Made by a program: the position numbers and the translations under genes. A stretch of DNA of 64,000 nt from Aegilops tauschii subsp. strangulata (lineage: Eukaryota > Streptophyta > Magnoliopsida > Poales > Poaceae). The stretch spans positions 445,377,793 to 445,441,792 of the forward strand of contig NC_053037.3 of assembly GCF_002575655.3 (NCBI RefSeq). Reading direction: 5' to 3'. Positions 1 through 12,500 of the stretch are shown piece by piece (position 1 is the stretch's first letter; the number at the start of each line of letters is the position of its first letter). The notes below the pieces were generated by a model. The model ran no database searches. It saw only the letters and a list, made by a program, of their open reading frames with translations, and was not told the origin of the DNA.

Positions 1-408
1 CAGCGCCCCGAAGCCACAGTCGTCGCCCTTGAATCCTTGAATAGACCTGAAGAACCTGACACCAAATATTGCCATTGCGTACACGCTACGAGAAACGCTA
101 ATCTCACTGCCCCGAGGATTCAGAAATACAAGTATGTACTACACTGTAGAAGTAAATATTGGACTCTAGCAAGTGCCACACGTAAGATACAAGCACATGC
201 CAACTTCGAACATTTTTTATGGTAAATTTAGTTACGCGAGGATGGCAATTTTAGTTGGCAAGCATGGCAACATTGTGCTTCAGTTTATTTTTTGACGGAA
301 ACTTATCGTGTGTCACTGAAATTTGTCATCTTTGCGTGACTGGAATTGCCATCGAATAATGTCAGTGCCTGAGTGCCACGCACCTGACGTGTGCCACTTA
401 TCATTTAG
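1..408. other. No gene recognised
   Basis: AT-rich sequence with only one short open frame (37-225) that has no recognisable features. The first 120 bases look like repeat-derived non-coding DNA, but I cannot name a family. Confidence 0.4.
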
Positions 409-685
409 GTAAATATTTGTTGAAATGGATTGATACTTCAATACACATCATAATAAATTGTCTCATAATTATCTCAGAAATATATACTAGACATATAATC
501 AGTGAAATATATGCTGCAAATGCCTTGGTTTATATTCATAGTTTGCATTAATATGATACATCATACATGTATCCGACCTGGCTGTGCATGGATGTATTCA
601 TTAAATAGCTGCATTTGTTGAGATGGGTCAGTACAACAAACATAAGTGCTCACAGTTGACTATAAGACAAACAGAATGGACGGTT
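409..685 (+). repeat. Direct repeat, upstream copy, flanking the LTP gene
   Basis: About 277 bp that match 1854-2141 in the same orientation. Both hold the word acacatcataataaat near the start, then a 'cattaatatgatac' block, a 'caataaatagct'-like block and an 'aagtgctca...agacaaac' block at the end. By eye the copies are well diverged, with small indels. The repeat lies just upstream of the LTP promoter, and 629-849 continues as two or three imperfect units of about 62-66 bp built around 'acaaacataagtg' and 'tgtctacat'. Confidence 0.75.
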
Positions 686-922
686 GAAATTTCTTAGAAA
701 ACATTATATTTTGGAACATATATGCAACGCAACAAATAAACATAAGTGTAGACACGTGTCTACATAGGAACGAAGTGTTGACACTTGTTAGTGCAACAAA
801 CGCATGTGTGTACATCTGTCTACATGAGAAACATACATCGTGACACTTTTCAATGAGCACCACCTACGACTTGATTGAAGTAATTATTTTCCCTCGGGTG
901 AATTCATTCCCATCCATGCGCC

Positions 923-930
923 TATATAAG
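923..930 (+). promoter_or_regulatory. TATA box of the LTP gene
   Basis: TATATAAG about 99 bp upstream of the ATG at 1029. It predicts a transcript start near 955 and a leader of about 70 nt. This is the only good TATA element between the direct repeat and the start codon. Confidence 0.7.
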
Positions 931-1028
931 CCCAAGCATCCAACAGAGGACAACCACACCAAAACAACACAACCCTAGATTTAACATCTAAGAGAGAGGT
1001 AGACAACCGATTACTAGTAGTAGTAGTT

Positions 1029-1444
1029 ATGGCAAACCACTTTAGTTTGCTCTTGGTTCTTGCCTTTGTTCTTGTTGTGACGGCTGAAGATTGTGTCGTC
1101 GACCTAAAAGGGATAATCCGAGAGTGCAAATCATATGTGATGTTTCCCGCGAGCCCAAAGATAACTCCGGCGAGTGCATGTTGTAGTGTGGTTCAGAAGG
1201 TCAATGCACCGTGCATGTGCTCCAAGGTCACCAAGGAGATTGAGAAGGTGGTATGCATGGATAAGGTGGTGTATGTCGCTGATTACTGCAAGAATCCACT
1301 CAAACCTGGCTCCGACTGTGGCAGTAAGTGTTATATTTTGAGCCATGTATTATGTACCCCTAATACTTGTCATGAACTATGCATGACATGCTTTTGTTTT
1401 GTAATATTTTCGCAGGTTACCATGTCCCATCTCAAGGCCAATAG
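1029..1444 (+). CDS. Non-specific lipid transfer protein-like, two exons
   Basis: Exons 1029-1323 and 1416-1444, with a 92-nt intron (GTAAGT...CGCAG). Reading through without splicing gives a false 145-aa frame; splicing gives 107 aa ending CGSYHVPSQGQ, a tail typical of one group of plant LTP-like proteins. Residues 1-20 form a signal peptide. The eight-cysteine motif is C22, C33, C51-C52, C62-M-C64, C87, C97, with spacing C-X10-C-X17-CC-X9-CXC-X22-C-X9-C, close to type II LTPs. C76 is an extra, ninth cysteine. Members of this family are secreted, bind lipids in a disulfide-braced helical cavity and act in the wall, in cuticle deposition or in defence; the ligand here is unknown. A TATA box and intact splice sites suggest an expressible gene. 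An AATAAA-like signal lies at 1613-1620. Confidence 0.85.
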
Positions 1445-1853
1445 ATGGATGTTTTGTATCTGGTAATCAAAGGAGAAATGTTGATTTAGTTCCTAGGCCT
1501 CTATGTTGACTGGATTCCGCTTTTATGATATGTGATAGGTTAAGTTTATGTTGAGTAATTCCTAGGGAATGTGGTCGGTTGTGGGGTGGAAGATCCATCA
1601 ATGTATGAGTATTAATAAATATTTCTCCTCAAATTACATGCTTCCACTATTTTGTTTTTGTTTGGTTCTTTTCTGGTTTTGATTCCTTTCAATGTGAATG
1701 GGGATTGAAAACAAGAAAAAGAAATCTTTGACAAAAGCTTTTTTTCTCTCACTATACGATGATAAGTCCTTTGTGATATTGTACGGTATGTATATGCTTG
1801 CAAATGTTAAAATTCAGAGGTGGAGCTTGGACATGTGAAAAATAAACATAGAA

Positions 1854-2141
1854 GTAAATACTGGCTAAGTTGGGGTTGGTCTTCGATACACATCATAATA
1901 AATGGACTAATATACACTCTAAATATCTCATAAATATATACTAAATGTATAATTAATGAGATATATGTTACAAATGCCTCGATCTTTATTAATAGTGTGC
2001 ATTAATATGATACATGTATCCAGCCTGGATGTGTCTGGATGAGTAAATGTGTTCAATAAATAGCTACATTTATTGAGATCGGTCAGTACAAAAAATAAGT
2101 GCTCATAGGTTACTACAAGACAAACCCAATGGACCATTGGT
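1854..2141 (+). repeat. Direct repeat, downstream copy
   Basis: Diverged second copy of 409-685, about 1.45 kb downstream in the same orientation. It has the sequence that precedes the LTP promoter but no LTP exon follows it. This is what a tandem duplication followed by loss of one gene copy would leave. Confidence 0.7.
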
Positions 2142-4780
2142 ATGGTTGTGAATTGGTGGTGGCGCTACGTGGTGCAACCATTGGTACGAGCGCTCCATTT
2201 CTAGTGTTGATGAAGTGGTGCTGTCACCCCGTGGTATGACCATAGGTATGAGCCGGAGCACTCGGACCATGTGTCATATTACGCTTTGGTTGCTTTGTTG
2301 AATTTTCGCCCAAAAAGGAAGTAGCTCCAAATGACTTCATTTGATAGGATGTTGGTTGGTTTTCTTCCATATGTTCATTCCTGCACATCAATAGTAACAA
2401 CAAGTTTTCTTCTTTCTCGAAGGATTAGTGTTAGAAAGATGCGAGAAATATCTAAACCCTGTGAAAAACATATCAAAGCCCTCTTATAAAAGTGACAAAA
2501 TATCGAGCCATTAGTACCCAGTGTTATCCTTTCTGTCATGCGTGTCTGCTTGTGTCTGGGTTTCAATTTCGGTTGGTTATCTGACGTGTTTGCAGCACGC
2601 TAGGATTGGTTGAGGAGCGAAGACCTACGTTCACTTCTGGTATATGAAGAGGTCCCGTGGCAGGCGGGGGTGGTTGATGAATACCTTTGGTGAATAGATA
2701 ATGGATAGCAGAAAGGTTCCCAACCTCTTTCCCCAAGGAGTGACCCTGAGTTATCGAACCCACGAGAGGACGCGCACTTGTGACAAGGGTTTCTACCAAG
2801 CTTTTGTGGGAGAATTAAATTCCAGTTTTTATACCAGATCGTAATCAAGTTGGAACGAAGAACACTTGTAATAAAAATAGTCATGGGTATCATGACTTGA
2901 TTCTTATAACCATATTTTTGTGATCGGGATCAATATGATCTTAATTTGTGCTCTAGAAGATAGTCGTTAAGATGTGCTTGCAACGTATCTAAGTGGGGAT
3001 GTGTCCAAATTATATCTTAACCGGAATGCGCCCTGCAACAAGAGTCAGTTTTCCAACTGTAGACCTTTCCGTGGCACGGGGTTACCTTGATTATTAGGAT
3101 AAAGCAGACAAAAGCATGGGCGTTTAATGACTACACCTCATGTATCCCCAGAGATCTGATCCACGCTACCATACAAAACCATTCTGTCACTGGTGTTCAG
3201 AATAGCGCTTCACGTTCGCCTTGCCTTTAGCCTCCTTGCGGCTCGAACTCCATGATCATGGGTACCTGCAGGGACAAAGAACGCAAGAGAGACAAGGGAC
3301 AACTACGATGTAATTTTATTTCACACATACATGACGTTAGTTCAAATTCATTCCATCGATCCCTCAAACAAATACATCAGGTTGCAAGGCTATGCCTCAA
3401 CCCATGACCTTATCAAATTACTCACACACGGTGATCGGATTGCGAGAAGAAATCATTGAAGAACACATCAAGATGAATGCTTTCTTGATAATATGTCTTA
3501 CAATGGTTGTCGGATGCGATAAAATATTACAAGTATGACTAACTTGGAGGTGGTTTGCTGCGATGATGGTGATGGTGATAGTGGTGGCTCTGAAGATGAG
3601 ATGAGAAATGGTGCAGGCTAGGGTTGAAGAATGGCTTCTGGTGCAGAGATTAGGTTCTAGCGGTTGCTCTGTTGCGAATATCAAAAAGGCCCTTTATAAT
3701 AGTTGTCAGGTTGGACCCTCGGAGCCGGATGTGCATGGTACAAGCTCTTGCGCTCGTACCAGACGGCGTCTTGCGCTCTGGTGCGCCTCCCACTTGATCT
3801 ATCTTATCTCCAATTTGCTCCTTTCCATATATATGCTTGATTTGGTCCATGTTTAGCCCATTTTCATATGGAAACAAAATAAAGAGAGGATTTTGAAATA
3901 CTTTGCATTCATTAGTAATTGGTAGCAATACCAAAGCGGGTATCTCGGTTTTTATGAAATAAAAAGGTTTAAACTATGGTGTGATGAGCGTAAAAACAAC
4001 ACTCGTCAATGGTCCTTCGAGCTATTTATATCTATGTCGGCTAGTGCCTTTTCTCTGTTGGACGGTGTCCTTCTGTGATGTTTGGTATTCTTTGTGCCGA
4101 ATTTGAACTTGGTTTCCTTTACATGAACGGATGGATGGGCACTGACGCTTCTTTTACCTTCTGTTTAATCCCTGCTACCGGGTTCATGTACGCATGTGCC
4201 ACTTCGTGTGGTGGGTTTTATCGTTTCACTTGCCAACATGGTGTCATTCCCTTTACCCCGCCCCCTTCAGCATATCATTTTCTTCCTTCTGTGGCCCTTT
4301 TCTTCACTCCCTCCATCTCGCAAATATTTCGTTGGTCCTTTCGTGTGGTCTATTTGATGAAATGCATGTGGTCTCATCCCTAATGCTTGAGTATGGTTTT
4401 TTCTGAGTCCTAGAGGATTCAATTGACTATTGTTGATGTTTGATTCATCGTGCCTTCTCATAATCCAGATAAACCTTGTCAAGGTTTGGTCATTTAATTT
4501 CTATTGCATGAATGATTTCTCTACAAAATGATGTTTGTTTGTTATGTGCCACTTGTGTGACGTAAAACTGATGTTGGTCACCAGAAATGTGCTAGTGATG
4601 GTTTTCGACTGTCACCTAGACCGTCAGAGTAGCGCCGTCACAAAAACAAATTCCTAACAATGCCTCTTTTTCTGTCACCTAAGATTGTAGTTTAGGTGAA
4701 GGTTATGAGTTTGTCATGAAGGTGCATTGTGGGTGACGGCTAGTATTGTCATCTTTGATCGGCCGATTTGTCACTACCAT
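2142..4780. other. Repeat-derived intergenic DNA, no gene
   Basis: No reading frame here has recognisable features. Read on the minus strand, 2610-3060 contains 'gggttcgataactcagggt', resembling the untranslated leader of some grass gypsy retrotransposons; this is recognition from memory, not proof. From about 4540 to 4780 'gtgacgg/tcacctaa' words appear, continuous with the tandem repeat that follows. Confidence 0.3.
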
Positions 4781-5020
4781 TTTTGGTGACGATAATATAT
4801 CACTAAAAGTCGGTGCGCCAGGTCTGACCGGCGGACGATTCTAACATATGGGCCCAGTAGATGCTGACTTGGCTGCTTACATGCGAGTCCATCAGTATTT
4901 TTTTGGTGACGGTAGGCCTTCACTAACAACTATGTTCGTTAGGTTTGACCGGTCAACGTTATTGACATATGGGCCAAGAGACAGAGAGATGTTGGTGTGG
5001 CTGCTTATACAAGTGGGCCC
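4781..5020 (+). repeat. Two 120-bp imperfect tandem units with GGTGACG...CACTAA
   Basis: TTTTGGTGAC recurs at 4781 and 4901, exactly 120 bp apart. Each unit continues with 'tcactaa', 'ggt(c/t)tgaccgg', 'acatatgggcc' and 'ggctgctta'. Such GTGACGG/CACTAA words are common in subterminal regions of plant CACTA elements, so this may be a remnant of one; no transposase or termini are visible. Confidence 0.5.
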
Positions 5021-5257
5021 TAATGTGGGTGATGTGGTTTCTTACATGTGGGTCCACTGGTGATGACATACATTACCAGCATATTTTGTAGATGTCGTCT
5101 ATTTTTTATTAAAATTTGCATACAAATTTGAATAAACTTAATATATTTTTTAATTTTTAATATGAATTTGTGCAAAAATTGAATTTTAATGCAAAATAGC
5201 TATCACAACTTTTATTAAAATAAAACCTAGAAATTGACGCACGAAATATATGAGATA

Positions 5258-5684
5258 TTACTTATCAACCATGGGACAGAGAATCCCACAAGCAAATAAG
5301 ACACATGATGTAGTTTCATGACTATTGAACAATGCACCAGTATGATGGGGTTGTTTTTGAGAGGCTGACAAGGGATGCTTGCGACAACATCCTGATGATG
5401 AAATAAAGAATCCCATCAATATCTTTTTGTCTCTTCTCAAAATCCAAAATTTTCTCTTCCGCGGCGTTCTTGAGAGCTTCAAATTTTTCCTACTAGTCTA
5501 CAAGGGCATCGTTGATAGATTGACATTCTTGATGTTGCTCTAACAAGGCCATTTTGGGACATGTAATCTTTGATATAAATATGCCCTTCATAGTTTTTAA
5601 ACAATTCCTTGGCATACTTTTCTTTGATACATATGTATATTTTCTAAACTCCTGACTACATATCGATTCTAACTTTCTAAGCAT
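5258..5684 (-). pseudogene. Broken coiled-coil-like coding remnant
   Basis: The minus strand has two short adjacent open stretches (5684-5493 and 5482-5258) separated by a stop and frame changes. Around the break the reading is rich in Glu, Lys and Leu (for example EKFEALKNAAEEK), like a coiled coil. I do not recognise the family. It could be the tail of a transposon protein; chance cannot be excluded. Confidence 0.25.
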
Positions 5685-5699
5685 AATTACCTTTCTAAA

Positions 5700-7270
5700 G
5701 AAAATCTAAACCCTATTGTGGATAGGTCTAGAAATTAGAAAATAGAGGTAAAAGGGGATAACTACACAAACCTCAAAAGGCATTGCAAACGAGAAGTTTT
5801 GTTTACTAAAAGGTGGGATCCGAACATCCCTTATAGAAACCTTTTAATTTCCCTACCTCTAAATTCAACAAAAGAATACATGATAAGGTTCAAAAAATCA
5901 AATTTAGCAATAACTAGAGTATAAGAATATGCAAATAAATACATAAAAAGTTATCAATCCACTTTTAACTTTCTTTTATTTTAGTTTGATTTTCTCAATC
6001 AGTTGTGAGCTTCCTTAATTCAATTTAATTTTCTCATCACTGCATAGATGAAATCTCACATGCACCCTCATCGCTAGGAAAGAAGGTAGTCTACCCAAAT
6101 ACCTACACAATACTACTGTCATGTGAAAGAACATGTATGGAACCAGTGTGAGCTGATGCTGACATGGTACAAAACACTAATTTTGCCCTGGAAACTCCAA
6201 TGACATTACTCCCTGAGAATAAATTCTAGGTCATCGTATGGATTCATCTTCCATTGTGATCACGTACTAGAGTTTGAACACATTCAACAGGAGAACCATA
6301 AGAGAAATATTATAGTAGGGGAAAACATAATGGTAAACTATACATAGTACCTCAATAATCTAAAGATGTAACAAACAAAACATCACAATACTTTGATCAC
6401 ATCTTCTTTTATCACAATCGAGCACACTAAAAGAAATAACCTCTTCTGTACTAAACCTTAAAGATTTCTAAGTATAGCACTCACAAATTAGCCAATTATG
6501 TATGAGTAGAACACAAGATTAAAGCTTTCTCTCCCACACGAACAACACCCAATGGCCAAGCTCATATTTTGTTGGCCATGAACATCACCTCAACAAAATC
6601 AACATTTGTTAATCAAATAATCACTCAAATAGTAACATGTCTGAATATGAATATGCAATGCAATTAAGTTGAGAAACAACAATGCATGATATAACTTGAA
6701 AGTCCAAACCGACCACCTACCCCCACATAACAACAACATCCACGCCATCATCTCAAAAAGGCGAGCCCGCTCAAACACACAACAAAAATTAATTAACAGT
6801 CGTCCCAATCGAATGCCAAATCCACAAAAACCTAGTAAGCAACAGACGCATATCGAACAAGCCGACCAAACCCTACATGAAAACTTCCATAACTCCTCTC
6901 AACCAGCCACGGAGTAGCAAAAAATTAACAATCATAGAAACAACAAATGGGATATGTAAATAGAGGAAAAACGTGCAAACTATGGACCAGGTCAGACAAA
7001 AATTATGCAGAGAGCAAGCAGAGGCGCCGCTCGCGAATCCATCCCCAAAACAACCTCCCTGCACTGAGTACACACCACAACAAACGAAGATGATGCAGAT
7101 ACTCAAGGAGGAGGCAGAGAACACGAATTAGCAGCCCATCGTCGATTCTCTAAACTAACCAAGGCCACCATGCAGTGAAAACAAGAAAGTGTTGTGTCGC
7201 CCCGCTCACAAGCTCCAGAACTCCTATCCCTCGCTCCGAAACTCGCCCAACCCAACACGTAATGAGGAAG
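5700..7270. other. AT-rich DNA, no gene recognised
   Basis: Low-complexity AT-rich sequence. The minus strand from about 7330 to 6990 looks like a transcript leader (GC-rich then CT-rich, with an ATG followed by a hydrophobic run near 7044), but the frame stops after 16 codons, so no gene is called. Confidence 0.3.
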
Positions 7271-7279
7271 GAGCGAGAT

Positions 7280-8716
7280 TGACTTTTTCCTGAAAGAAGT
7301 CCATTTTCCACCCCCCCCTCGAAATGTGCCTCGGTGGACAAATAACCCCCTGAAGTCAATTTTGGTACAATTTTAACCCTAAAATATGTAAAACCGAGTA
7401 AATTTTCCCCTTGAGCGTTTTTGCTATGATTTAGGTGGTTTTTTTACATGACGCCATCTTCCTCCTCTCTCTCCCTCTCTCATGCGTGTAGTTCATCCGA
7501 CCGCCATGGACGCAGATGCTCGCCCTCGACGTGCTACAACGCTACCTCGTGGCCATATAGCTCGCCCTCGGCCCTCTGGTGCCCTATCCCCCTCTCTCAC
7601 CTTCCCCTGCCCCTCCTCTCTGTCTCTCGCGGGATGAATTGTGCGCCCCACACATGTTCGTGGTGCGGTCACCATGACCATCGTCGGCGTCCACACAGCC
7701 ACCGGGCACCTTGAGTCGCGCCGCCACGTCAAGACGTTTCTTCGCGCCACCCTCATTTACTCTACCAAAGCGATTGGAGCAAGTTGCCCCCAAATTACAG
7801 CCTGAACGTCGTATTCCTATCTTCGGTTCATTGTCTTCATGCCTGATTCCCTAGTTCCGATGAGCTCTAGTGCCTCTAACACCTTCGCTAAGATCCCTTT
7901 GGTGTTCCTAACGCTCCTAGGGCCAACCGAGAAGCCCATCGACCCGAGCTCCTTCCTTCATGACATGGTGCTCCGTTAGTCGTGGCGGCCTTGCATGGTG
8001 TCGCTGTCGTCCTCCCCAACCTGTCGCGTGAGCCGAGGTTAGCTCATCTCTCGTTGCAATGAGATCCCCTAGCCTAGTAGTTGGGGACGCGCATGGCAGC
8101 AATAGATGCGAAAACCCCTGTGCTCCTGTCTTGCTCTTCTTCAACCAAAGCGTTTTTATAGTTTTCTTATATTGCTAATCGATTTTTCCCTGCCTCTTGG
8201 CGATGAGCCAGGGATGTGATTGATCCATCGATGGCCACCCAAGAGGAAGAGGGGATCAGAGCGGACACGGTGCCTGCTGTCGTCGGGTTGGCGCTTGGCG
8301 GCTCCATCCAGCGCCTACGTCCTCCTGTGGCCGCCCACCCCTCCAACCATAAAGCTCATCCATGTCCCCACTCCGGTCCTAATCATGCCCATTCCACATA
8401 CGCTACGGCCCCGCACGCCCCTCTCTTTATTCCTCATCGATTCCACCCACTTCAATTACTGCCGCACCATGCTCACCATGTGTTTGTGTTTGGGTCTGCG
8501 TGGGACTTATCTTTAGTGGAGAGAGGTGGAAGACAACATCATTTCCCCAAAAACCACCGCAATAATAGAAAAACTGCTCTAGGTGGATTTACCTGTTTTC
8601 AGATATTTCACGGTTAAAATTGTACCAAAATCGACTTTATAGGGGTATTTGTTCATTGACGCACATTTGAGGGTGAAAAATAGACTTCTTTAAATTTTTT
8701 TCTTGATGAAAAGGAA
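7280..8716. mobile_element. Mutator-like element (MULE), about 1.44 kb, non-autonomous
   Basis: The ends are inverted repeats of about 165 bp (7280-7446 and 8546-8716). The arms match clearly through blocks such as ggtacaattttaacc, 'gaagtc' with 'ttttccaccc' and 'ggtggttttt'. The 3' arm has an extra run of about 12 nt near its tip. Flanks are gagcgagat (7271-7279) and gagtgagat (8717-8725), a 9-bp target duplication with one change, the MULE hallmark. No transposase is present. The interior is GC-rich and CT-rich (about 7450-8520), unlike the AT-rich surroundings, which fits a captured gene fragment (Pack-MULE), but I recognise no parent gene. Confidence 0.8.
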
Positions 8717-9184
8717 GAGTGAGATGCGAAAGGACGGCAGAACGCCCCAACCTGTTTAGTCCCCTACGACCACACGCTGACAACACGACACATTTGCCCT
8801 CAAAACCAAAGATGCAGCAGGAAGCAACATTTCATGGGAGATTAGAGTGTGAGATGGTACAGTCAGACTCTACGGTTGCTATATCCATCTATCTTTAGAC
8901 TGATCATACTGAGAGTAACTTAACTAGTAACATAGCACATTTCAAGACTTATTTGATTATGTGTCATGTAGTTAATGAGGAGAGAGGTGTTTAGAAAATT
9001 AGAGTAACATTATATGTTACTGTAACATAGCGCTTTCCGTGAAAAGATGAGTCTGCAAGCTAACAAATGAAGCCATCTATGGCACTACGACTATGTTACT
9101 TTGCACTATGAAGATACTCTGGCTTAGCCTAGGTCATGCATGGCTTCATTTATTACTAGCTAAGTCTCTTCATAGTGTAAAGTA

Positions 9185-9333
9185 CTCCCTCTGGTCCTTT
9201 TAAATCTATGTATAAATTTTGTTCGAAGTCAAAGTATCTCTGCTTTGACTAAATTTATAGAAAAATGTACCAACATTTGCAATGTCAAATCAATATTGTT
9301 AGATTCATTATATAATGTAGTTTTATAGTGCTA

Positions 9334-9376
<43 letters not shown>

Positions 9377-9470
9377 GTATTGTAGATGTTGATACTTTTA
9401 ATATAAATTTGGTTAAACTTAAGTTTGAACTGAAACAAATCTAATATGCAGAGTAAAAAAGAAGAGGGAG
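9185..9470. mobile_element. Stowaway MITE
   Basis: Starts CTCCCTCTGGTCC and ends GAAGAGGGAG, so both tips read CTCCCTCT inward. It is flanked by TA on both sides (9183-9184 and 9471-9472), the Tc1/mariner target. At 286 bp and AT-rich it fits a Stowaway MITE. It sits within Tourist-like sequence and contains the TA microsatellite. Confidence 0.85.
9335..9372. repeat. (TA)19 microsatellite
   Basis: Nineteen uninterrupted TA units inside the Stowaway MITE; a likely length polymorphism. Confidence 0.95.
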
Positions 9471-9515
9471 TAACATAGTAGTAGTGTCAACATGGCCATT
9501 CAAGCTGGAACCGTC

Positions 9516-12500
9516 GGCAGAGGACCTGGCGCATGGCACGGACACGGTGGTCACGTTGCGATGAGCCACTCGGGCTGGTGTTGGAGGTCCAATCTTTTGT
9601 CATGAATTACAACCCGGATATCATCTGTTGGAATGTGCAAGGTCTTAACAACCCCACAAAACGGAAGGCGGTCAGAGATTTCATAGCTTCGGTTAAAGTG
9701 AACTTGGTGTGTCTTCAAGAGACAAAACTAGATGTAATCGACCATTTTATGGTGTTGCAATATTTAGGACCGTACTTTGACGGCTTTGCTTACTTGCCAG
9801 CTGTGGAGATGCGAGGAGGGATCCTCCTTGCTTGGGACACGACTATCATCACGGTGGACCATTTCCATCTTGATACTAACTCACTGACGGGGTACGTCCA
9901 TACTAAGGAGGGGGCTAGTTGGTGGATGACGACAGTGTATGAACCACAAGGAGACGAGCCAAAGGCACAATTCTTGATGGAGCTCAGCGCGAGAAGGGCG
10001 GTGTGCCCAAGGCCATGGATTCTTCTTAACGACTTTAACATGATCCTTAGGGCGAGTGAAAAAATAACAACAACATCAACCGGCCTGTGATGACCAAATT
10101 CAGGAGCTTCGTGGATGAGCACGAACTGAAGGAACCTTATATGCTTGGGCATTTGTATACATGGTCCAATGAAAGAGATGCCCCCACCCTTACCAAAATT
10201 GATAGGGTCTTGGTGTCGGTGGATTGGGAGCTCTCATACCCTGACCACATGCTCCAAGCTCTGTCTACGAACATCTCGGACCATGCACCCATTGCACCTC
10301 TCGACGAACACACACTTCTACCGGAAGAAACGTTTTCGGTTCAAGACTTACTGGACGAAGTTGGTAGGCTTTGATGATGCGCTGCGAGAGGCTTGGGTGT
10401 GTGATGGCTCTATTGTGGATCCTTTCAAGAGACTATACGCCTTACTTAGGAACATGTGGACCTTCATGCAAGCTTGGGGACAAAGGAGAACGAGCAATAT
10501 CAAGGTGCTCATGCAGTGGCTCACTAGGTTATATTTAGGTTTGATCAAGTGCAAGAAATAAGATGGCTCTCGGAGTTGGAACTTTGGCTTAGGAGAACTC
10601 TGAAGTTATCCTTGCTCGTATTGGCATCCTTGGAGAGAACGATTGATCGTCAAAAATCTCGCATCAGATGGTTAAGAGAAGGAGACGCGAATACAAAATT
10701 GTTCCAATCCGTGGCAAATGGGAGAAGATAAAAAAACTTCTTTCCTCGCATCTTCCATGACTCGGAGATCATCACCGACCAACAGCGTAAAGAGGATGTA
10801 TTCTATCAGACTTTCAATGACCTGCTAGGTACGACGCATGCAAGAGAATTCTCAATGGATTTTCAGTCGCTCGGCATGGAACAGCTCGAGTTGTCGGATA
10901 TGGAGGAGATGTTCTCTGAGGAGGAGGTTTTGAATGTGATTAAGGAGATTCCACCCGACCATGCGCCCGGACCAGATGGTTTTATCGGAGTGTTTTGCCA
11001 TAAAGCATGGCCTATTATCAAGCATGACATCATGGCGGCTCTGCTCAAACTTTTCGTTGGTGATGACAGAGGATTTGCCAAGTTGAACAAAGCTCACATC
11101 ATGTTGATTCCCAAGAAGGCTGACACGGTTGAGGTGGGGGACTACATGCCCATCAACTTACCCCATAGCTTCTCCAAGTTGTTCTCTAAGATGCTGGCCA
11201 ACCGTGCGCGTAGGAGGATGCGAGAGATTGTTTCTATCAACCAGTCTGCTTTCATCAAAGGGAGGAACATCCATGATAACTACCTCCTGGTCCATCAAGT
11301 GGCCCGCAAGATTCATGGCACTAAGCAGTCGGACCTCTTCCTGAAGCTCGACATCTCCCGAGCCTTCGACTCGCTTTCATGGCAGTTCTTATTTGAAGTA
11401 TTGAGAGCAAAGGGATTTGGGCATCGATGTTTGAAATGGATTGCTTCAATTCTGGGCATGGCGAGTACCAAAGTCATTGTCAACGGTGTACCCGGACGGC
11501 CAATCTTTCATGCCAAAGGACTAAGGCAGGGGGCCCCAGTCTCCCCATTGTTGTTCTTCATCGCAATGGACGCGCTCACGATGCTCATCGGCGGAGCTAC
11601 GGAGGCTGGGGTTCTGACTTCTTTCCGTGGTATCTCTTCCATGCAACGATTATCAATCTACGCTGACGATGTTGCAATGTTCATCCACCCTTCGGAGCAA
11701 GATTTGCACTGTGTTAGAGAGGTGCTCCATCTATTTGGAGTAGCTTCTAGTCTGAGAATAAATTATGCAAAATCAGAAGCGATACTTATCAAGGGTACGG
11801 ATGTAGACATGTAGAGGGTCTTAGACACATTGCACTATCGGATGGGAGCATTCCCTTGCCGTTATCTTCGCATTCCCCTCGCAATCAAGAAGCTACGTCG
11901 TGCTGATTGGCAGCCATTGTTGGATCAGACCAGGAAATCGCTCCCGTCTTGGCAACGAGGACTCATTCAAAGGTCAGGGAGATTGATCTTGGCCAAAACA
12001 ATGATTGTGGCTAGGCCAATTCATCAGCTCATGGCTTAACGCACCTAATTGGGTTTTTGATGAGATAGAGAAGTGGATGCGCTCATTCTTTTGGGCTGGG
12101 AAAGAGAGAATCAATGGTGGTCAATGCCTCGTCGCGTGGGACACTATAGCTTGCCCAACTTGTTTTGGTGGACTAGGAGTGAAGAATTTATAGTTACAAG
12201 CGCTGGCCCTACGGGTCAAGTGAGAATGGCTGAGAAGGGTGGATCCCAATAGGCCATGGCAAGGAATCCCGATGATCGAAGATAGGGAGGCAAATATAGT
12301 GTTTAGCAGCATGGTGAAGATTGAAGTGGGCAACGGCGAGATGATCCTCTTTTGGAAGGATAGGTGGATACATGGATTCACGATCAGAGAGATCACTCCG
12401 GCTATCAATGAGCTTGTCACCATTCGTGTCCGTAACACCAGGACAGTGCAACAGGCCCTCATCAATAACGCCTGGGCTCAGGACATTTGCGGAGACATTT

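Larger units (their letters stand above)
8891..9490. mobile_element. Tourist/Harbinger-type MITE remnants
   Basis: The sequence has the repeated 'agtaacat', 'tgttactgtaacat' and 'cactatgaag' words seen in grass Tourist MITEs, partly palindromic, on both sides of the Stowaway element at 9185-9470. Exact ends and a TAA duplication could not be fixed, and two overlapping copies may be present. Confidence 0.45.

Noticed and set aside
8216..8617. 133-codon frame inside the first MULE
   Set aside because: Pro/His-rich, low complexity, no homology recognised and a poor start; kept only as a reason to test for gene capture.
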